Shown one piece after another: positions 47,601-60,172 of a DNA stretch of 64,000 nucleotides. The stretch spans positions 10,602,001 to 10,666,000 of the forward strand of contig JAZAYU010000012.1 of the NCBI GenBank assembly GCA_038501625.1, in the 5' to 3' direction. Both the position numbers and the translations under genes were made by a program. How positions within the stretch are numbered: position 1 is the stretch's first letter; the number at the start of each line of letters is the position of its first letter. A model generated the notes under the pieces. It saw only the letters and a list, made by a program, of their open reading frames with translations. It ran no database searches and was not told the DNA's origin. The stretch is from Corbicula japonica (Eukaryota > Mollusca > Bivalvia > Venerida > Cyrenidae).

Positions 47601-48593
47601 ACGTTTTCTTGAGGTGAACAACGTCAGAATATTTCCATGGTGCTCTAGAACTCCGGATCTAAATCTAATTGATAATCATTTGTGTGATCTTGGAAAAGGC
47701 GAACGAAACGGGAGGGACCAACCATGCAACTTGAAAATGGGCTTCTTCAGGAATGGGCTTAAAATTCCATAAAGAAGTCATTCAGCATTGTATTAGCTCA
47801 ATGCGATCAATGAGACTTGCAGTTATACGCGCTGTTAGTGGTCATACTCTTTATTTACTGATGTGAATTTGTATTCTGTGGGTCCCAGTACTCTAAATGA
47901 TTGTGAGCAGTCAGTTGTCAGTCATTCTGAAAACTATTTTACTGATAAATCAGTTAGGATTTATTGCATGTTATATTGAAAGTTTTTGGGAAATAGTTCA
48001 ATTATCAAGCCAGTAATGCCCCAGTACGCAGGTGTATACTTAGAAAAGTTGTTAAGTGTATTATTTTTGCCCTCGATTATTTTAGTGCATCCCCAGTATT
48101 TTGAACAGAGTTAGCTTTTTTGTAAGTAGAGAGACTCAAACTGACTGACGATAAAAAGTAAAATATGCGTTTACGGATATTATTTTATAATTATATCCAC
48201 AACAAGAGAATGCTTATAATTGTGGGTGAAAAACAAGTTTCTAATCTTTATATTTACAAATTTAGTTAATTTTGGCTATAAACTTACCTTTGAATCATAC
48301 AACATCATTTTAAATCTACGAAAGTAGAACCAGTCTTGATGTGCATTGTCCAAAGTAAGGTCACTGTATTTATCTTCTGCTTCATAGCCAAAGGAATCAA
48401 ACTGTCCTCTTGAATTGAATAATATGCAGGAAGACGTCTTTAGTGAAATGTTCGATCTTGAACCCGATGTCCACTGGCTGGCGCTAATTCGTAGGGGATC
48501 CTGTTCGAATTCGTGTTTTAATGAAAAGGCGTACCCGGAATAGGTCGTACCAAAGTCAATTGCGGCCACAAGTAATGCTGTGTCTTTGGACAT
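44686..48593 (-). CDS. HSPA12-like HSP70 family ATPase
   Basis: Four exons on the minus strand: 48593-48288, 46933-46709, 46466-46310, 45743-44686. All junctions are GT-AG and phases agree, giving 581 residues ending FNFLD and TGA. The ATPase fold is clear. Phosphate-1 motif AAIDFGTTYSGYAFS is at about residues 10-24, RWVLTVPAIWDDAAKQFMRE and LALEPEAAS are the usual HSPA12 signatures, the phosphate-2 motif LVLDAGGGTIDIT spans an exon junction at about 224-236, and the adenosine motif ILMVGGFSES is at about 390-399. The C-terminal part lacks a canonical HSP70 peptide-binding domain and the EEVD tail, as in HSPA12A/B. The length is slightly shorter than the vertebrate proteins. It is presumably cytosolic, with no signal peptide. 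HSPA12 genes are strongly expanded in bivalves (known). No heat-shock element was found by eye in the flank. Confidence 0.92.
47118..48064 (+). mobile_element. Tc1/mariner-like element in HSPA12-like intron 1
   Basis: About 947 bp with inverted repeats of about 180 bp. The outer ends read ATAATACACT plus CAACAACTTTTCTAAGTAT on the left and the matching TAGAAAAGTTGTTAAGTGTA on the right. The inner ends carry GACTGCTCACGATCATTTAG and CTAAATGATTGTGAGCAGTC. TA-rich flanks fit a TA target. Confidence 0.8.
47425..47772 (+). pseudogene. Degenerate Tc1/mariner transposase fragment
   Basis: The frame reads LQAQRCMQFMHDCAPCPRSA, then TRRFLEVNNVRIFPW and TPDLNLIDNHLCDLGKG. This matches the Tc1 region usually written QDNAPxH, FLExNNI and SPDLNPIEH. 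The conserved Asn and His of that signature are replaced, the N-terminal DNA-binding half is missing and the frame breaks before the C-terminus. It is antisense to the HSPA12-like host gene. Confidence 0.75.
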
Positions 48594-51500
48594 TGTTTAT
48601 TCGTATCACTGCAAACTTAAAAATATACAGATACAATTGACACGTAACAAACGTAACAATCTGCTTGACAAAAGCTGTGGATGTTTTCAGAAGATGGATT
48701 CAGTGTATCTAGAACAATCAGAAAACGCTGCTTACATTGTCGACATAAGCAGTAAATATACACTACATTTTTATTAGCTAACAATTAAATAAAATATGTC
48801 GTTAAAACGGATTTTTTTTAATCACTGTGCTCTATTTATGAAATGGATTCATTTAAAACTTTAGGTACTAAAATCTATTGTTTTCTAAGGCAAGATAAAT
48901 ATCAACTTCAAGAATTTAAGGTCTCAATGAAACTTTGGAGCGAATGACGTTGTTACCCACTGTTTTCCAGATGCTCTACACTTCGTCCTTAAATGTTTCA
49001 AACTGTAAGGTAACACAGCATGTTTATTTTGAAAGAAATCTTTTTTTAACTTCCTACTTTCGGTTTTCGGTGAAATCGAAAGTTTAAACAAAAAGCACGA
49101 AAACAATAATGGCTATCATGTTAATCCTTATCTACCTAACTTGATAAGACATTGTAGAATGAATGTTAAAAGCATCTGGCAAAAAAAATATTAATATTAA
49201 ATTATGGTCAGTTTGCTCTCGGACCACCGTTGGTTTGATGTACGTATAATTCTCGCGTATTGACGTACCTATTACATCAAAACCAAAGAGCTGATGTCAA
49301 ATTTGTAATGTAGGTAGCTGTAATTATTTATGAAACACATATATTACTAAACAACCGGGACTTAAATGAATTAAACGACTTTTTTGTTTCGATAAAGGCA
49401 GTTTCATATTAATTATAAATGAGCAACACTCCTACTATTAATGGTAGAGAGAGATTAAATATACTAAATATTGATCTATTTCACTTCAATCCTATATAAA
49501 CAAATTTTGTACTTTCCTTTCTGATTTTAGTACATATAGTTTAAATAGTTTTAAACCGTTTTAAGATATAAAATAAAACCTTCATACACTGTACATGCAA
49601 ATAAATAACTAAAAAAGATGTAACGGAATATATATAAAACAAAAATACATTTCTTTACAATCTATAAAGACTTACCTATTAGCAAAGGAATTTACTTCTT
49701 CTTTTGGTTTCGAAGAATTGTTCAATGGACCGAAAACAGGAAGTAATTGGAAAGTAATTGTTATCAATGAGTTAGCAGGTATGTCATATCAATATCGTTT
49801 TACGTTTTATAGGTTACCTATTATTAACATTTTGAACTTTAAAAATAAAAAATATTTTTCCCCATGAATAAAAATAAAATGCACAATTTAACACATTTTA
49901 ATGATATTTCCAAATAAAAAACGCATCTTTCAACAATAAAACTGCAATTTGAATATTTAAAACAATTCCAGGCTATCTGTTATTTAACATCCGAAGTTCC
50001 GACGATCAAATGCAACATGCACAATTTAAAACAATCCATTATCCAAATACAGTCTGTTCTTTAATTTTTAATCCAACTATACTGATTTATAATTTGAAAG
50101 AAATCATATCAGCAAAATACAATAAATACATTACGTATAAAGTGAACATCCGCAATTAGGACACCTCTGGGACTGGACTAAAGAGTTCTCTAAAGTCAAA
50201 AGTGGTTGGACTTCATTTTGGTAAGATGAGCAATGCAAAACTGTAAAAATTATAACAATTATCCTTGAATAATAGTATTATTATTAGGATAGTCCTTATT
50301 TCGGTGTTTTATTCTGTTTTAGTTAAAAGGATTACTATTATGTTAGTTTAGTTTGTGTTTTTATAATGAATTAAAATGGAATCTCAAAAATCTAGGTGAC
50401 AGTAAAACTTCTAAATTAATTTCATTTCAGTGATTCCTTCTTTGAAATCATACAGTCTGTGTGGGTTCATGAAAAATAATTTAATCAATTTCGCAATAGA
50501 CACCACGAACAATTGACAAAAACGTGGATCCAATAGGATATGGAACTGTCAGCAATCAATGCACGTTGAATAAGAGTTTAAACCAGGCTATAGAGTGCAA
50601 AAACCCCAAACACTGGCCACATTAGGCTCGTATATGTCCCAATATGCACAAATTGTCTTGCTGAATTAATTCCAACCCACTTACTAGTAGTCACAAACAC
50701 CAAATATAGCTTATTGCATTGTAAAGAGAAACTTGTAGGTACCATATTGCTACACTGACAGAACTGTACGTTGTGTTAATTCAGCAAGAATACGATGCCA
50801 GGAATAAAAAAATCCCGATCGGGTTTCTAGATTCTGTTTCCGTAAATTCCCGCAACCTTCGTAGGTAGGCCTTAGTAAAGCGATAAATTGTAGATGGGTT
50901 GATCACAATGCATGCAGAGCGCTGCAGAATAATTAGTTGGTAGTCATTTTTTGAATTTACAGACAATTTTTTCAAAAAAAGTAAAGAAATTGATATGTGG
51001 TTCTTTTTTAGTTTATTTATCAAATCTACAAATTACTAGTTGACGAATTCCTTGTCATAGTGATTGTAAACTACATTTGTGTTTTTGAAAAAATCTGGAT
51101 CTGGTATTGACGAAACAAAAATCTAAACGTAGTTTTCGGTATTAAAAGCCCTTTATCGAATGTTTATCTGGTGTGTAAAGATTCAATCCATTGAAGCCCT
51201 AAAAGTTGTTACAAAATCTAGTCCAGCTCCATCTCTAAATAGAGAGATCAGCTTAATCATTATGAGTCCCATTGATTTTCATTTAAATTACCTTGGTGAT
51301 CTTCTTATCTTCATTAGTATATGAAGCAAACAGCAAACATCAAACAGACAGATAGAATATTTGTGAAAGGCTCAAAAGAAAAAAAGAAAAAAAATGAGAA
51401 AGAAATCCATAAGGATCGAGGAAAGAGTGCGACTAGGATTTCTATGTGGTTAAGTGTAAACCATACACTCACATACACGTTTCACTAATGTCTGTTTTGA

Positions 51501-52250
51501 ATAAACATCTGTTTAAACAGTACCCTTGAAAATTTGTACGAGATAAACATTCAATTTTTTTTCGAATTTCATGCTGTTTGATTAAACAAAAACCTCAAAA
51601 AGGGTAAACACTTATAATTCTTATATTTCTTTCAGTATTATCTGGATAAAAAACTCCTGGTTATACAAAGAGGCAATCTGTTTGACGCTGATAAAACATG
51701 GTTCGTTTTGGAATGGCAGACTAGACAGAACAGAAAATATTCTCAGTCATTTTAACAATGATTATAAGTAGAGTGAAGTCGAATAACTGTTCTCTCAACA
51801 ACTTTGGATGACATTACAATAATTGCAGTCGGGAGTGATAAACAATATTCAGAGACTGTTCATTGTTTACATTAAGTCTCGATTATAATATCAAAATAAG
51901 TTTAAAGCAGAGATCATGTTGGTGAATTAGTGTCAATATAGAATATGTGTAATTCGGAGGTGTTCGGAAAGAATTTCTAAAAGAAAAACTTTGTAGTCAC
52001 TTAAAAATACTTAAGGTTTAAATAATTTTCGTTTAGGTTATTAGTAGATTTTAAGTCTGTGCTCTTTCCCGAATAAACTTGTTTTGAATTATTTTCAGTT
52101 TTTTTAAAAGAATTGTACATGACAACTTTTTTAATTAAAAGATATTTTATTTTAATTATGAAAAAGTGTAGCTGAACATTATAGTTGCTTCTCGTTCTCG
52201 TCAAATTCATAACAAAAGCCTAAGCATAAAGTGGGCTTAATTAAGAATTT
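48594..52250. other. Gene-free AT-rich stretch
   Basis: Upstream flank of the HSPA12-like gene. Small inverted repeats occur near 49220-49280 (TTTGATGTACGT and ACATCAAA) and 50665-50790 (CTTGCTGAATTAA and TTAATTCAGCAAG), probably decayed MITEs. No gene is supported. Confidence 0.45.
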
Positions 52251-52254
52251 CAAT

Positions 52255-52384
52255 ACTACTGTAAATAAGTAAACCTACGAACTGCAATGGTCACAAAGTC
52301 ACCAGTCAAAAAAATATTTTCGAAATATCTTGACTGGTGACCTTGTGAACATGGCTGTTCGTAGGGTTACTTTTTACAGTAGTC
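52255..52384. mobile_element. Hairpin MITE (~130 bp)
   Basis: The two halves are inverted: ACTACTGTAAATAAGTAAAC, CCTACGAAC and TCACCAGTCAA on the left, TTGACTGGTGA, GTTCGTAGG and TTTTTACAGTAGT on the right. The loop is under 20 bp. Non-coding. Confidence 0.8.
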
Positions 52385-53426
52385 ATAGTCGCATAATGTT
52401 TGCTTTTAGCGTTCTCTGTGATAAGCAGGAATATTATTAGTAGACCCCCTGTTCTGTTCTATTAGAACTATTAAGTTCTGCCTATTGCTTTTTCGCTTAG
52501 AGCAAACTTATTCTTTTATCTTGGTACCATACGCAACTTATTGTTAAATGTATTTTATCTTAAAAAACACATTGAATGTTCCATCACCTTCATATGCACA
52601 CCATCGTTTGCGATTAATCCAATTTGGTGTGTTTTACTTGTGTAAAAAAATCAGGTGCGCTCAACACAGGGTAGGCGGCGTAGTATGTTCATAGTTGTCG
52701 TGTTTGGCGGTTTTTAAAGTTTTAAACAGATATTTTTCCATCCATTTAAATTAAGGTAGTTATTTGAATTTGTCTGAAAGCTGATCCAGGCAATTTATAC
52801 GTTTAGTCAGTTTTTATAAGCTTGTCATTATCTTTTGTGAGAATTTCTAAAACATATGTCATTGTTAATTGATTCAATTCTAAAGCTATTAGGAGCAATA
52901 AAGCTCCATTACCGTGTCATTATTACAGACCATAATTGAATGTAAACAACTGTGGATGTCAATGATCTATTAAAATGGCTGTTTGTACTGTTTTGGTGTT
53001 TGCGAAAAATGGTAAAACATAAAACTACTGACCAATAGTCGATGCATTATTTCTGTAAATCATATCATACGGTTAAGGTCTCTTGGGATGCCTTGGTCAC
53101 GGAAGGTTGCCGAGTAGCTTGTACTGTATTATGCTTAAGGGGAAAGAACGTGTACTTGTTTATCATGATAAACCTTCAGTGTTGTTTGACTGTGTACATT
53201 GTTGTCTTAGCGTTTAAAAAATGAAATATATCAGGAATGGCCACATCCAGCAGACACAGCATCCTCACACAAGAATCAACGTGGCTGATAAAATAAAATC
53301 AATTTTGTTTTGCTGTTTTATTTCTAAGTATGAATATTGCTAAAAGTACGAAAAGTATTGTCGCCAATGTTATTAAAAGTAATTTTATATGCACAAGAAT
53401 GTTTTAGTGGGGGCCATATTTAAAAA

Positions 53427-53535
53427 CAAGAGGGCCATGATGGCCCTATATCGCTCACCTGAGTACAAAAGTACTCTCAGCTTGTGGTTTCAGACAAGAA
53501 GATTTTTAAAGTTTTTCCTATACAAGGCTATATTT
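53427..53535 (+). repeat. Truncated copy of satellite-element B terminus
   Basis: Starts CAAGAGGGCCATGATGGCCC and CTCACCTGAGTACAAAAGTA as in the full element at 57105, then jumps directly to the inner unit motif GTGGTTTCAGACAAGAAGAT. It lies just beyond the 3' end of the GPCR gene. Confidence 0.85.
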
Positions 53536-53598
53536 TTTATACGAAGATATAATAATCATAGAAAATCTTTAAAACCGATTTATTTTATCATATCAATG

Positions 53599-54690
53599 TC
53601 ATCCCAAACTGTTTTGTGGCGAGGTTACAGAATTGTGTGATCCAGTGACAGCGCTCTGAGTTGAATGCGATGCTCTACTGATCGCTGTTCTCTCCGAAGA
53701 ATAAACGTGTTTTCTTCTTCTACGAAAGCACAAACTTAAGAAGTCATTTCTAAGTTTTGAACCACCTAACATGTATATAATAAAATTAATAGCATTATTT
53801 GTGTAGAGTAACATGAGTAAAATTGTTGAAATCAAAATAAGTTGAGCGTGACGTGTAACGGTCATCTCAGCAATTGGAAACCAATATGGCTGCCCGATAG
53901 CAAAAATGGAAAATGGTGCTACCAATATAAGAAAAGCAAAGTTTAAAATCACAGCCATAACTGAAAAATAATTGATATGTTTGCTTTGTTTACTTCCCTC
54001 CTCCTTAACATGCGAACCGTGTCCATTTGTTGAAGTCATTTCTCTACTTTGGCGACTGCTCGATTTAAGTCTCGTTATTATAACAATATTCCCAATGAGG
54101 AACACAAGACCCGGAAATGCAAACGAAACAGAGAAATCAATCCATGGCCATACTTTAAACATAAAATGTTCATGCTTTGATGCTACCCTGCATACAGTTT
54201 TATTAACAACACTGTTGTATTCCACCTCGAGCCCATAAAATATATGACTGTTTAGACCGGCGAGTCCTAAAAGGAGCGAACACAAACTAATAAGTACCCG
54301 TTTCCTTGTGATAATTTTCTTTACTCTATGAGGCACAATCACACTGAAGATTCGTTCTGAAGTTATCATTACTAATATCCATGCTGATAACTGAAGGCTA
54401 AAATAAGTCAGGAATGTGAGAGTCTTGCAGCTGGCTGACGACAAATTCCGAATGTATTCTTCAAAGACGAATTCAATCCAAGCTATCAACACAGAAGACA
54501 GTAAAACAACGATGTCGGTAACTGCTAGTGATAACAACAAAACTCCAGTAGTGGTCCTTCTGTTCTTGGCTCTAGACAAGACAACCACGGCCAATATGTT
54601 TCCAGATAAACCAACAACACATATAATCGGTGGATAGTAGGTCTTTATACCTTCAGCTATCTTAATTTCATTTTGTTCTGTCAAAGACAT
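53599..54690 (-). CDS. Class A (rhodopsin-like) peptide-type GPCR, single exon
   Basis: Seven hydrophobic segments in an uninterrupted frame of 363 codons from the first ATG at 54690. Landmarks are VGLSGNILAVVVL (TM1 Asn), LLLSLAVTDIVVLL (TM2 Asp), Cys in SSASCKTLTF pairing with Cys in NKTVCRVAS, MITSERIFSVIVPHRVKK (an ERI variant of DRY) at the end of TM3, LILVAPFSIFAI in TM6 and NNAINFIIYMLGGSKLRND (NFIIY in place of NPxxY) in TM7. The C-terminal tail is Ser/Thr-rich. This pattern is typical of invertebrate neuropeptide receptors; the ligand cannot be named. The open frame continues upstream of the first ATG to about 54800 and includes two N-glycosylation sequons (NYS, NCS). This suggests a missing 5' exon that would supply a longer extracellular N-terminus. 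Confidence 0.9.
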   Translation of the reverse strand: MSLTEQNEIKIAEGIKTYYPPIICVVGLSGNILAVVVLSRAKNRRTTTGVLLLSLAVTDIVVLLSSVLIAWIEFVFEEYIRNLSSASCKTLTFLTYFSLQLSAWILVMITSERIFSVIVPHRVKKIITRKRVLISLCSLLLGLAGLNSHIFYGLEVEYNSVVNKTVCRVASKHEHFMFKVWPWIDFSVSFAFPGLVFLIGNIVIITRLKSSSRQSREMTSTNGHGSHVKEEGSKQSKHINYFSVMAVILNFAFLILVAPFSIFAIGQPYWFPIAEMTVTRHAQLILISTILLMLLYTNNAINFIIYMLGGSKLRNDFLSLCFRRRRKHVYSSERTAISRASHSTQSAVTGSHNSVTSPQNSLG

Positions 54691-54809
54691 GTCGCTATCA
54701 TAAGAGCAATTTGTAGAATAGTTCACCTCCCCTGTGAATCGTCCTAAAAGGTTCAAGACTAAAACTTTATTTCCGTCAACGATACCACTATTTTTTCTAC
54801 ATCAAAATC

Positions 54810-56705
54810 TAGATAAGCATTCAGAGGTTTGTCCAAATTCACAGTTTACATTCAGCAGCTCAGTTCAGGTTTTTTAATGTCACGATGAATACGGGTTTTA
54901 GTCTCTGTGAAAGAAGCATCCTTCAATTATTATTTTTCAACTAGATTAAATCCTTGACCAATAAAATAAGATATTTGAATCATTTCATGTTATTTTCTTA
55001 GAAAAATTCAAATTGTTGATTCTTTTATACGCTTAAATTTCTACAGCGAACAGTTGAAGAGGCGTAATATATAATCCATGACGAATTACCTTTAAAGAGA
55101 TTTGCTCAACGAATGAAATCAGCAGCACATTATATTGCTGAGTTAAATATTTAGTACTTGCATTTGAAGGCAATAAAAGCAAGCGATAAAGATCTGTCGT
55201 CTTTCCCAAGTGTTTTATTTTCCGCAGAGATTCAATAACAAATAATAATGTTGGTTGCATAATCGTGGACAATATTAACGTTTTGTCCGATAAGTCCGTC
55301 CAATGGTTTCACATAATTGTTGACATTATCCATTATTATGGGGACTTGTTATGCTTCCGTGCACGTATTTTCTGAAATGTAAATAACAAAATAAACTTGA
55401 GTTTCATGTTTCTTAAAATGTAATATGACATAATAAAGCACACATGGTTTGTATTTTAAATTTGCATCCTTCAAATAACATAAACGTATTACAATAATTA
55501 AATATTTAGACGACCTATATATTTTAATAAAATTTAAGGGTAAAGTGTATTAACCAGAGGGTTAAAGTCTTCTCCATATATCTGTGGATTGTTATGGTTT
55601 TGGGTCAAGAATACGACATTCAGTCTTTTACAAAAAGATCTATCGTTTATTAAGATGTTGAAATTGTCGGCTTTTTAACAGTTTTGAACTTTTTCTTAGA
55701 ATTTGCAGATTATTAAAAAACAAACCTAAATTTGAGATTGTTCGAATTCAACAAATTGCAATAAGCATGTTGGTCATACCGTTGCCGGTGATCTTAATGT
55801 TATAAAGACTCTTTCTTATGAAAAAAAAACACAAAAAATTTTGAATAAAATAATAAACGAAACATAGCTTTATTACCGCCTCGACCTCGCTTTAGCATTC
55901 GTAATTTGAAAGGGGGAATTCAAGACTTCCATAACAGATTTGTTTGAACACCTGCTGATAAAGCTTCTAATAATGTAATTTTATCGTGACAGATACACTT
56001 TATCATTAATTGAACTGAAGAGCACATGAGTTCTTGTGCTGAAACACTATTTTTTTCATCAGATAGTGATATTTGTACAGCAAACAGCCTACATTTAGAT
56101 CAGTGTTTAGTCGGAACAAGATAAATACCTGATTTATATTTGTTGCCTTAAATGCGCAAAAACACCATATAAAGCAAAATATATCGCCAACTCGAGTTTT
56201 TGCACAACTACCAAATTTATGATTGCTCATATGATAAATCATTTTACTTCTTTTATGAAATTGCCATTATCATCCCCTCGTGCGTTCATAAACCAAATTT
56301 CTTTGAATCGAGGTAAGGTTTAAAATTGAAAAGTCACAAAATCTACACTAGCTTTTGTAAAGAGGACAAACCGAAAATGTCTGAAACTGAACAAATCTTC
56401 TTTCAAACAGCTAAGCAATCGTATCATTGCATAGAATTGCATAGAATTATTTAAATTGCTGTAGAATGAATCCATATTTAAATAAGAAGACAAGAATCAT
56501 CGTTAACGGAGAAGATACCCGCTACTGACGATTTTGTGACTTTTGTGTTAACCCCTATCTCCATTAAATGTTCACGGTTTCCTAAAGCATGCCGAGATCT
56601 TAAAGGTTATTTCACAAAAGTAAGTGATCATGATGTTTCTTATTATGACTCAAGTTTGAAGAATATACTCCGAATTTAAAATTTGTTCAGTTCCAGTAAG
56701 AAAAT
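54810..56705. other. Gene-free stretch upstream of the GPCR
   Basis: AT-rich with no supported exon. A 5' exon of the GPCR might lie here, but I could not identify one with confidence. Confidence 0.4.
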
Positions 56706-59215
56706 AGATGAAAATGGAACTTTGATAGCGATCGAACACGACAAATATGAAAATATTGCAGGCTCGGTTTGATTGAGCCTGTTAATGGACAGTAATGGAA
56801 ATGCATAACACTGCCCATGCCGCCTAGCCCCGGGTTGAGCGCAATTCAATATTTACACCATTAAACAGTACAATGTTGACCATTCCAAACGATGGTGTGC
56901 ATATGACGGTGGACATGGAACCTTCAATGCGGTATTTTCAGATAAATACTATTCCATGTTCAGCGCCGTATGGTCCCCAGATAAAAGAATGGGTTTGCCC
57001 TAAACGAAAAAGAAATGGGCGGAACTAAACAGAGTAGAATATTTACAGGTGATCTTAGAATATAAATCCTGCATATCACAGACAACGCCAAAGGCAAAAT
57101 TTAACAAGAGGGCCATGATGGCCCTATATTGCTCACCTGAGTACAAAAGTACTCTCAGCTTTACCCCAGGGCCTACATTTAAATAATGCTGGTAAAGGGC
57201 CTCTTCACAATACTCAACACCAAATATCTAAGGTCTAGTTGCATTAGTTTCAGAGAAAAATTATTATTTATGTTTTCCTATATAAATCAATGTAAACTAA
57301 GAGAACCCTGGGGCGTGGCAAATTTTGGCCCAGGGGACATAATTTGAACAAACTTGGTAGATATCCACTAGACAATGCTACATACCAAATATCTAAGCTT
57401 AAGCCATTGAGGTTTCCAGTAGGAAGATTTTTAAAGTTTTCCTTTTTTACATATTAAGGGCAACCAGGACGGGGCCAATTTTGACCCCAGAGCCAACATT
57501 TAAACAATGTTGGTAAAGGGTCTCTTCACAATACTCAACTCCAAATATCTAAGGTCTAGTCCTATTAGTTTCGGACAAAAATGATTTTTCATGTTTTCCT
57601 ATATAAATCAATGTAAACAAAGAGAACCCTGGGGCGTGGCCAATTTTGGCCCAGGGGACATAATTTGAACAGACTTGGTAGACATCCACTAGACAATGCT
57701 ACATACCAAATATCTAAGCTTTAAGCATTGAGGTTTCAAGTAGAAAGATTTTTAAAGTTTGCCTTTTTCACATATTAAGGGCCCCTGGGGCGGGGACAAT
57801 TTTGACCCCACGGCCAACATTTAAACAAAGTTGATAAAGGGTCTCTACACAATACTCAGCGCCAAATATCTAAGATCTAGTCCTATTAGTTTTGGAGAAA
57901 AATGAGTTTTCATGTTTTTCCTATATAACTATATGTAAACCAAGAGAACCCTAGGGCGTGGCAGATTTTTGCCCAGGGGACATAATTTGAACAAACTTGG
58001 TAGACATCCATTAGACAATGCTACTTTCAAAATATCTAAGCTGTACACATTGTGGTTTGTGAGAAGAAGCTTTTTAAAGATTTCCTATATAAATCTATGT
58101 AAAATGAAGTGACCCCTGGGGCGGGGCCAATTTTGACCCCAGGGAAATAATTTGAACAATCTTTGTAGAGTTCCACTAGAGGATGCTGAATGCCAAATAT
58201 CTAAGCTCTAGGCCTTGTGGTTTCAGACAAGAAGATTTTTAAATTTTTTCCTATACAAGTCTATGTAAAATGAAGTGACCCCTGGGGCGGGGCCAATTTT
58301 GACCCCAGGGAAATAATTTGAGCAATCTTTCTAGAGTTCCACTAGAGGATGCTAAATGCCAAATATCTAAGCTCTAGGCCTTGTGGTTTCAGACAAGAAG
58401 ATTTTTTAAAGTTTTTCCTATATAAGTCTATGCAAAATGAAGTGACCCCTGGGGCGGGGCCAATTTTGACCCCAGGGAAATCATTTGAACAATCTTTGTA
58501 GAGTTCCACTAGTGGATGCTAAATGCCAAATATCTAAGCTCTAGGCCTTGTGGTTTCAGACAAGAAGATTTTTAAAGTTTTTCCTATATAAGTATATGTA
58601 AAATGAAGTGACCCCTGGGGCGGGGCCAATTTTGATCCCAGGGAAATAATTTGAACAAACTTTGTAGAGTTCTACTAGAGGATGCTAGATGCCAAATATC
58701 TAAGCTCTAGGCCTTGTGGTTTCAGACAAGAAGATTTTTAAAGTTTTTCCTTTCGGTTGCCATGGCAACCAGAGTTCTGCATGGAATTGATTTCTTTGAA
58801 CAACTTTGGAAGTGCTTCATGCAAGGAACATCCGTGGCAAGTTTCATTAACTTTGGCCCAGGGGTTTAAGAGGAGATGTTGTTTAAAGCAAAAATTGACG
58901 ACGCACGACGGACACAGGGCGATCCTAAAAGCTCACCATGAGCACAAGTGCTCAGGTGAGCTAAAAAGCAGAAAGTTTATTCTTGGGAGTGATTGAACAA
59001 TATCCAAATCTATATTGGCTGGTAAATTGAAACCACCCATCTCAAAACTGGCCGAAATATTAAAACAAATGTAATTTTAGAAGTACTATAAACATAGGAC
59101 ATAAGAATCGTGCTCAACGACCTTCAAATTAGGTAATTGATAACAGCATGATCGATTGAATGTACGGGGAGACTTTTTTACAGCCGCCACACGGCACAAA
59201 CAACGCTACTGTGAT
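56706..59215 (-). repeat. Composite dispersed repeat, copy B
   Basis: The flanks 56706-57104 and 58962-59215 are reverse complements of the right and left parts of copy A (11395-13150). Shared marks include GTCCCCAGATAAAAGAAT, AAACGATGGTGTGCATATG, CCCATCTCAAAACTGGCCGA and TGTACGGGGAGACTTTTTTA. The interior is satellite element B. A further stray piece of the end segment follows at about 59215-59290. Confidence 0.8.
57105..58961 (+). mobile_element. Satellite-bearing non-autonomous element B (Helitron-like?)
   Basis: Starts CAAGAGGGCCATGATGGCCC (a palindrome) and CTCACCTGAGTACAAAAGTA. It then has about ten direct units of 155-165 bp with CCTGGGGCGGGGCCAATTTT, CCAAATATCTAAGCTCTAGG and TTTCAGACAAGAAGATTTTT. 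The four units at 58096-58740 are nearly identical, while the earlier ones diverge. After a CGGTTGCCATGGCAACC palindrome it ends in the hairpin GCTCACCATGAGCAC with GTGCTCAGGTGAGC, next to TAAAAAG. There is no coding frame. The class is inferred from the terminal hairpins and the absence of long inverted ends. Confidence 0.75.
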
Positions 59216-59796
59216 ATCGAAATAGATGAAAATGAAACTTTGAAAGCCATCGAACACGACAAAATGAAAATATTGCAGGCTTGGTTAAGTGTAATTAAAA
59301 AACGAAGTAAAAAAATGAGTTTCTAAACTTAATGTCCAAATTTTAATTCATTGTCAGCTAACAAAAATGAAAACAATGTCCAAGAGTTTTTTGAGTATGG
59401 GACAATAATTTGTTATTTCATAGAAGCGAATTCATTAATAGTTAAGAATGTATCTTATTATTTTTCAAATTTAAATAATATACTCCGAATTCACACTGAG
59501 AAATTAAAATATTATGATCAGTGTAGTTAGAACATTGTTTAAGTGTACTAAATATCAAAGTAAAAATTTGAGTTTCTAAAACTAATTTCCTCATTGAAAA
59601 TCATTGTTAACTAACAAAAAATGAAAACAATTTTTTGAGTAAGGTAAAAATAGTGTGTCATTTCATAGAAGCGAAGTACAGTAAACCTGACGTCTGTCTC
59701 TTTGTCAATGGTTTAGAATGGGACACTAAACGCGGATTGTGAAGATTTTAAAATTTGACAATTAAAAACGAACTTTAACGATGATAACGTATATCA

Positions 59797-59925
59797 GGGT
59801 ATCCGATCAACCTTTTTGGGGGTTGTCCCGGTTAGCTCAATTGGTTGCGTTGTCGGAGTTGCAGGGCTGGGCGCTATCGCCGTGACCGTGCGTGTTCGCT
59901 CCCAGGTAGAGGCAATATCATTTTA
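59797..59925 (+). repeat. SINE-like repeat, copy 5
   Basis: CGATCAACCTTTTTGGGGGT then GTCCCGGTTAGCTCAATTGG and a B-box variant CGTGTTCGCTCCCAGG. Confidence 0.75.
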
Positions 59926-59944
59926 AATTCACAGTAGCACTATT

Positions 59945-60172
59945 TGTGCAGTGTGGCGGCCGTAAATCGTCTCCCCGTACATATAGTCAGTACTGTTATC
60001 AGTAAAATAATCCGTTACCGATGTCATGCAGTGATGAAAACGTTTATCAGGGCTATCCTATAAACCTTTTTTTGGGTTGTCCCGGTTAATTCAATTGGTT
60101 GCGTTGTCGGAATTGCGTGGCTAGGCGCTGTCGCCGTGACGATGCGGGTTCGCTCCGAGGTAGAGGCCAAAT
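59945..60172 (+). repeat. SINE-like repeat, copy 6, with full leader
   Basis: The longest version seen: GTGGCGGCCGTAAATCGTCT, CATATAGTCAGTACTG, CGATGTCATGCAGTGATGAA, then the core GTCCCGGTTAATTCAATTGG and GCGGGTTCGCTCCGAGG. Its leader explains both sides of the split copy at 5.6-7.5 kb. Confidence 0.75.

Noticed and set aside
58757..58996. Short plus-strand frame with CQGTHTMSTS-like composition
   Set aside because: Part of the terminal region of satellite element B; repetitive and non-conserved.
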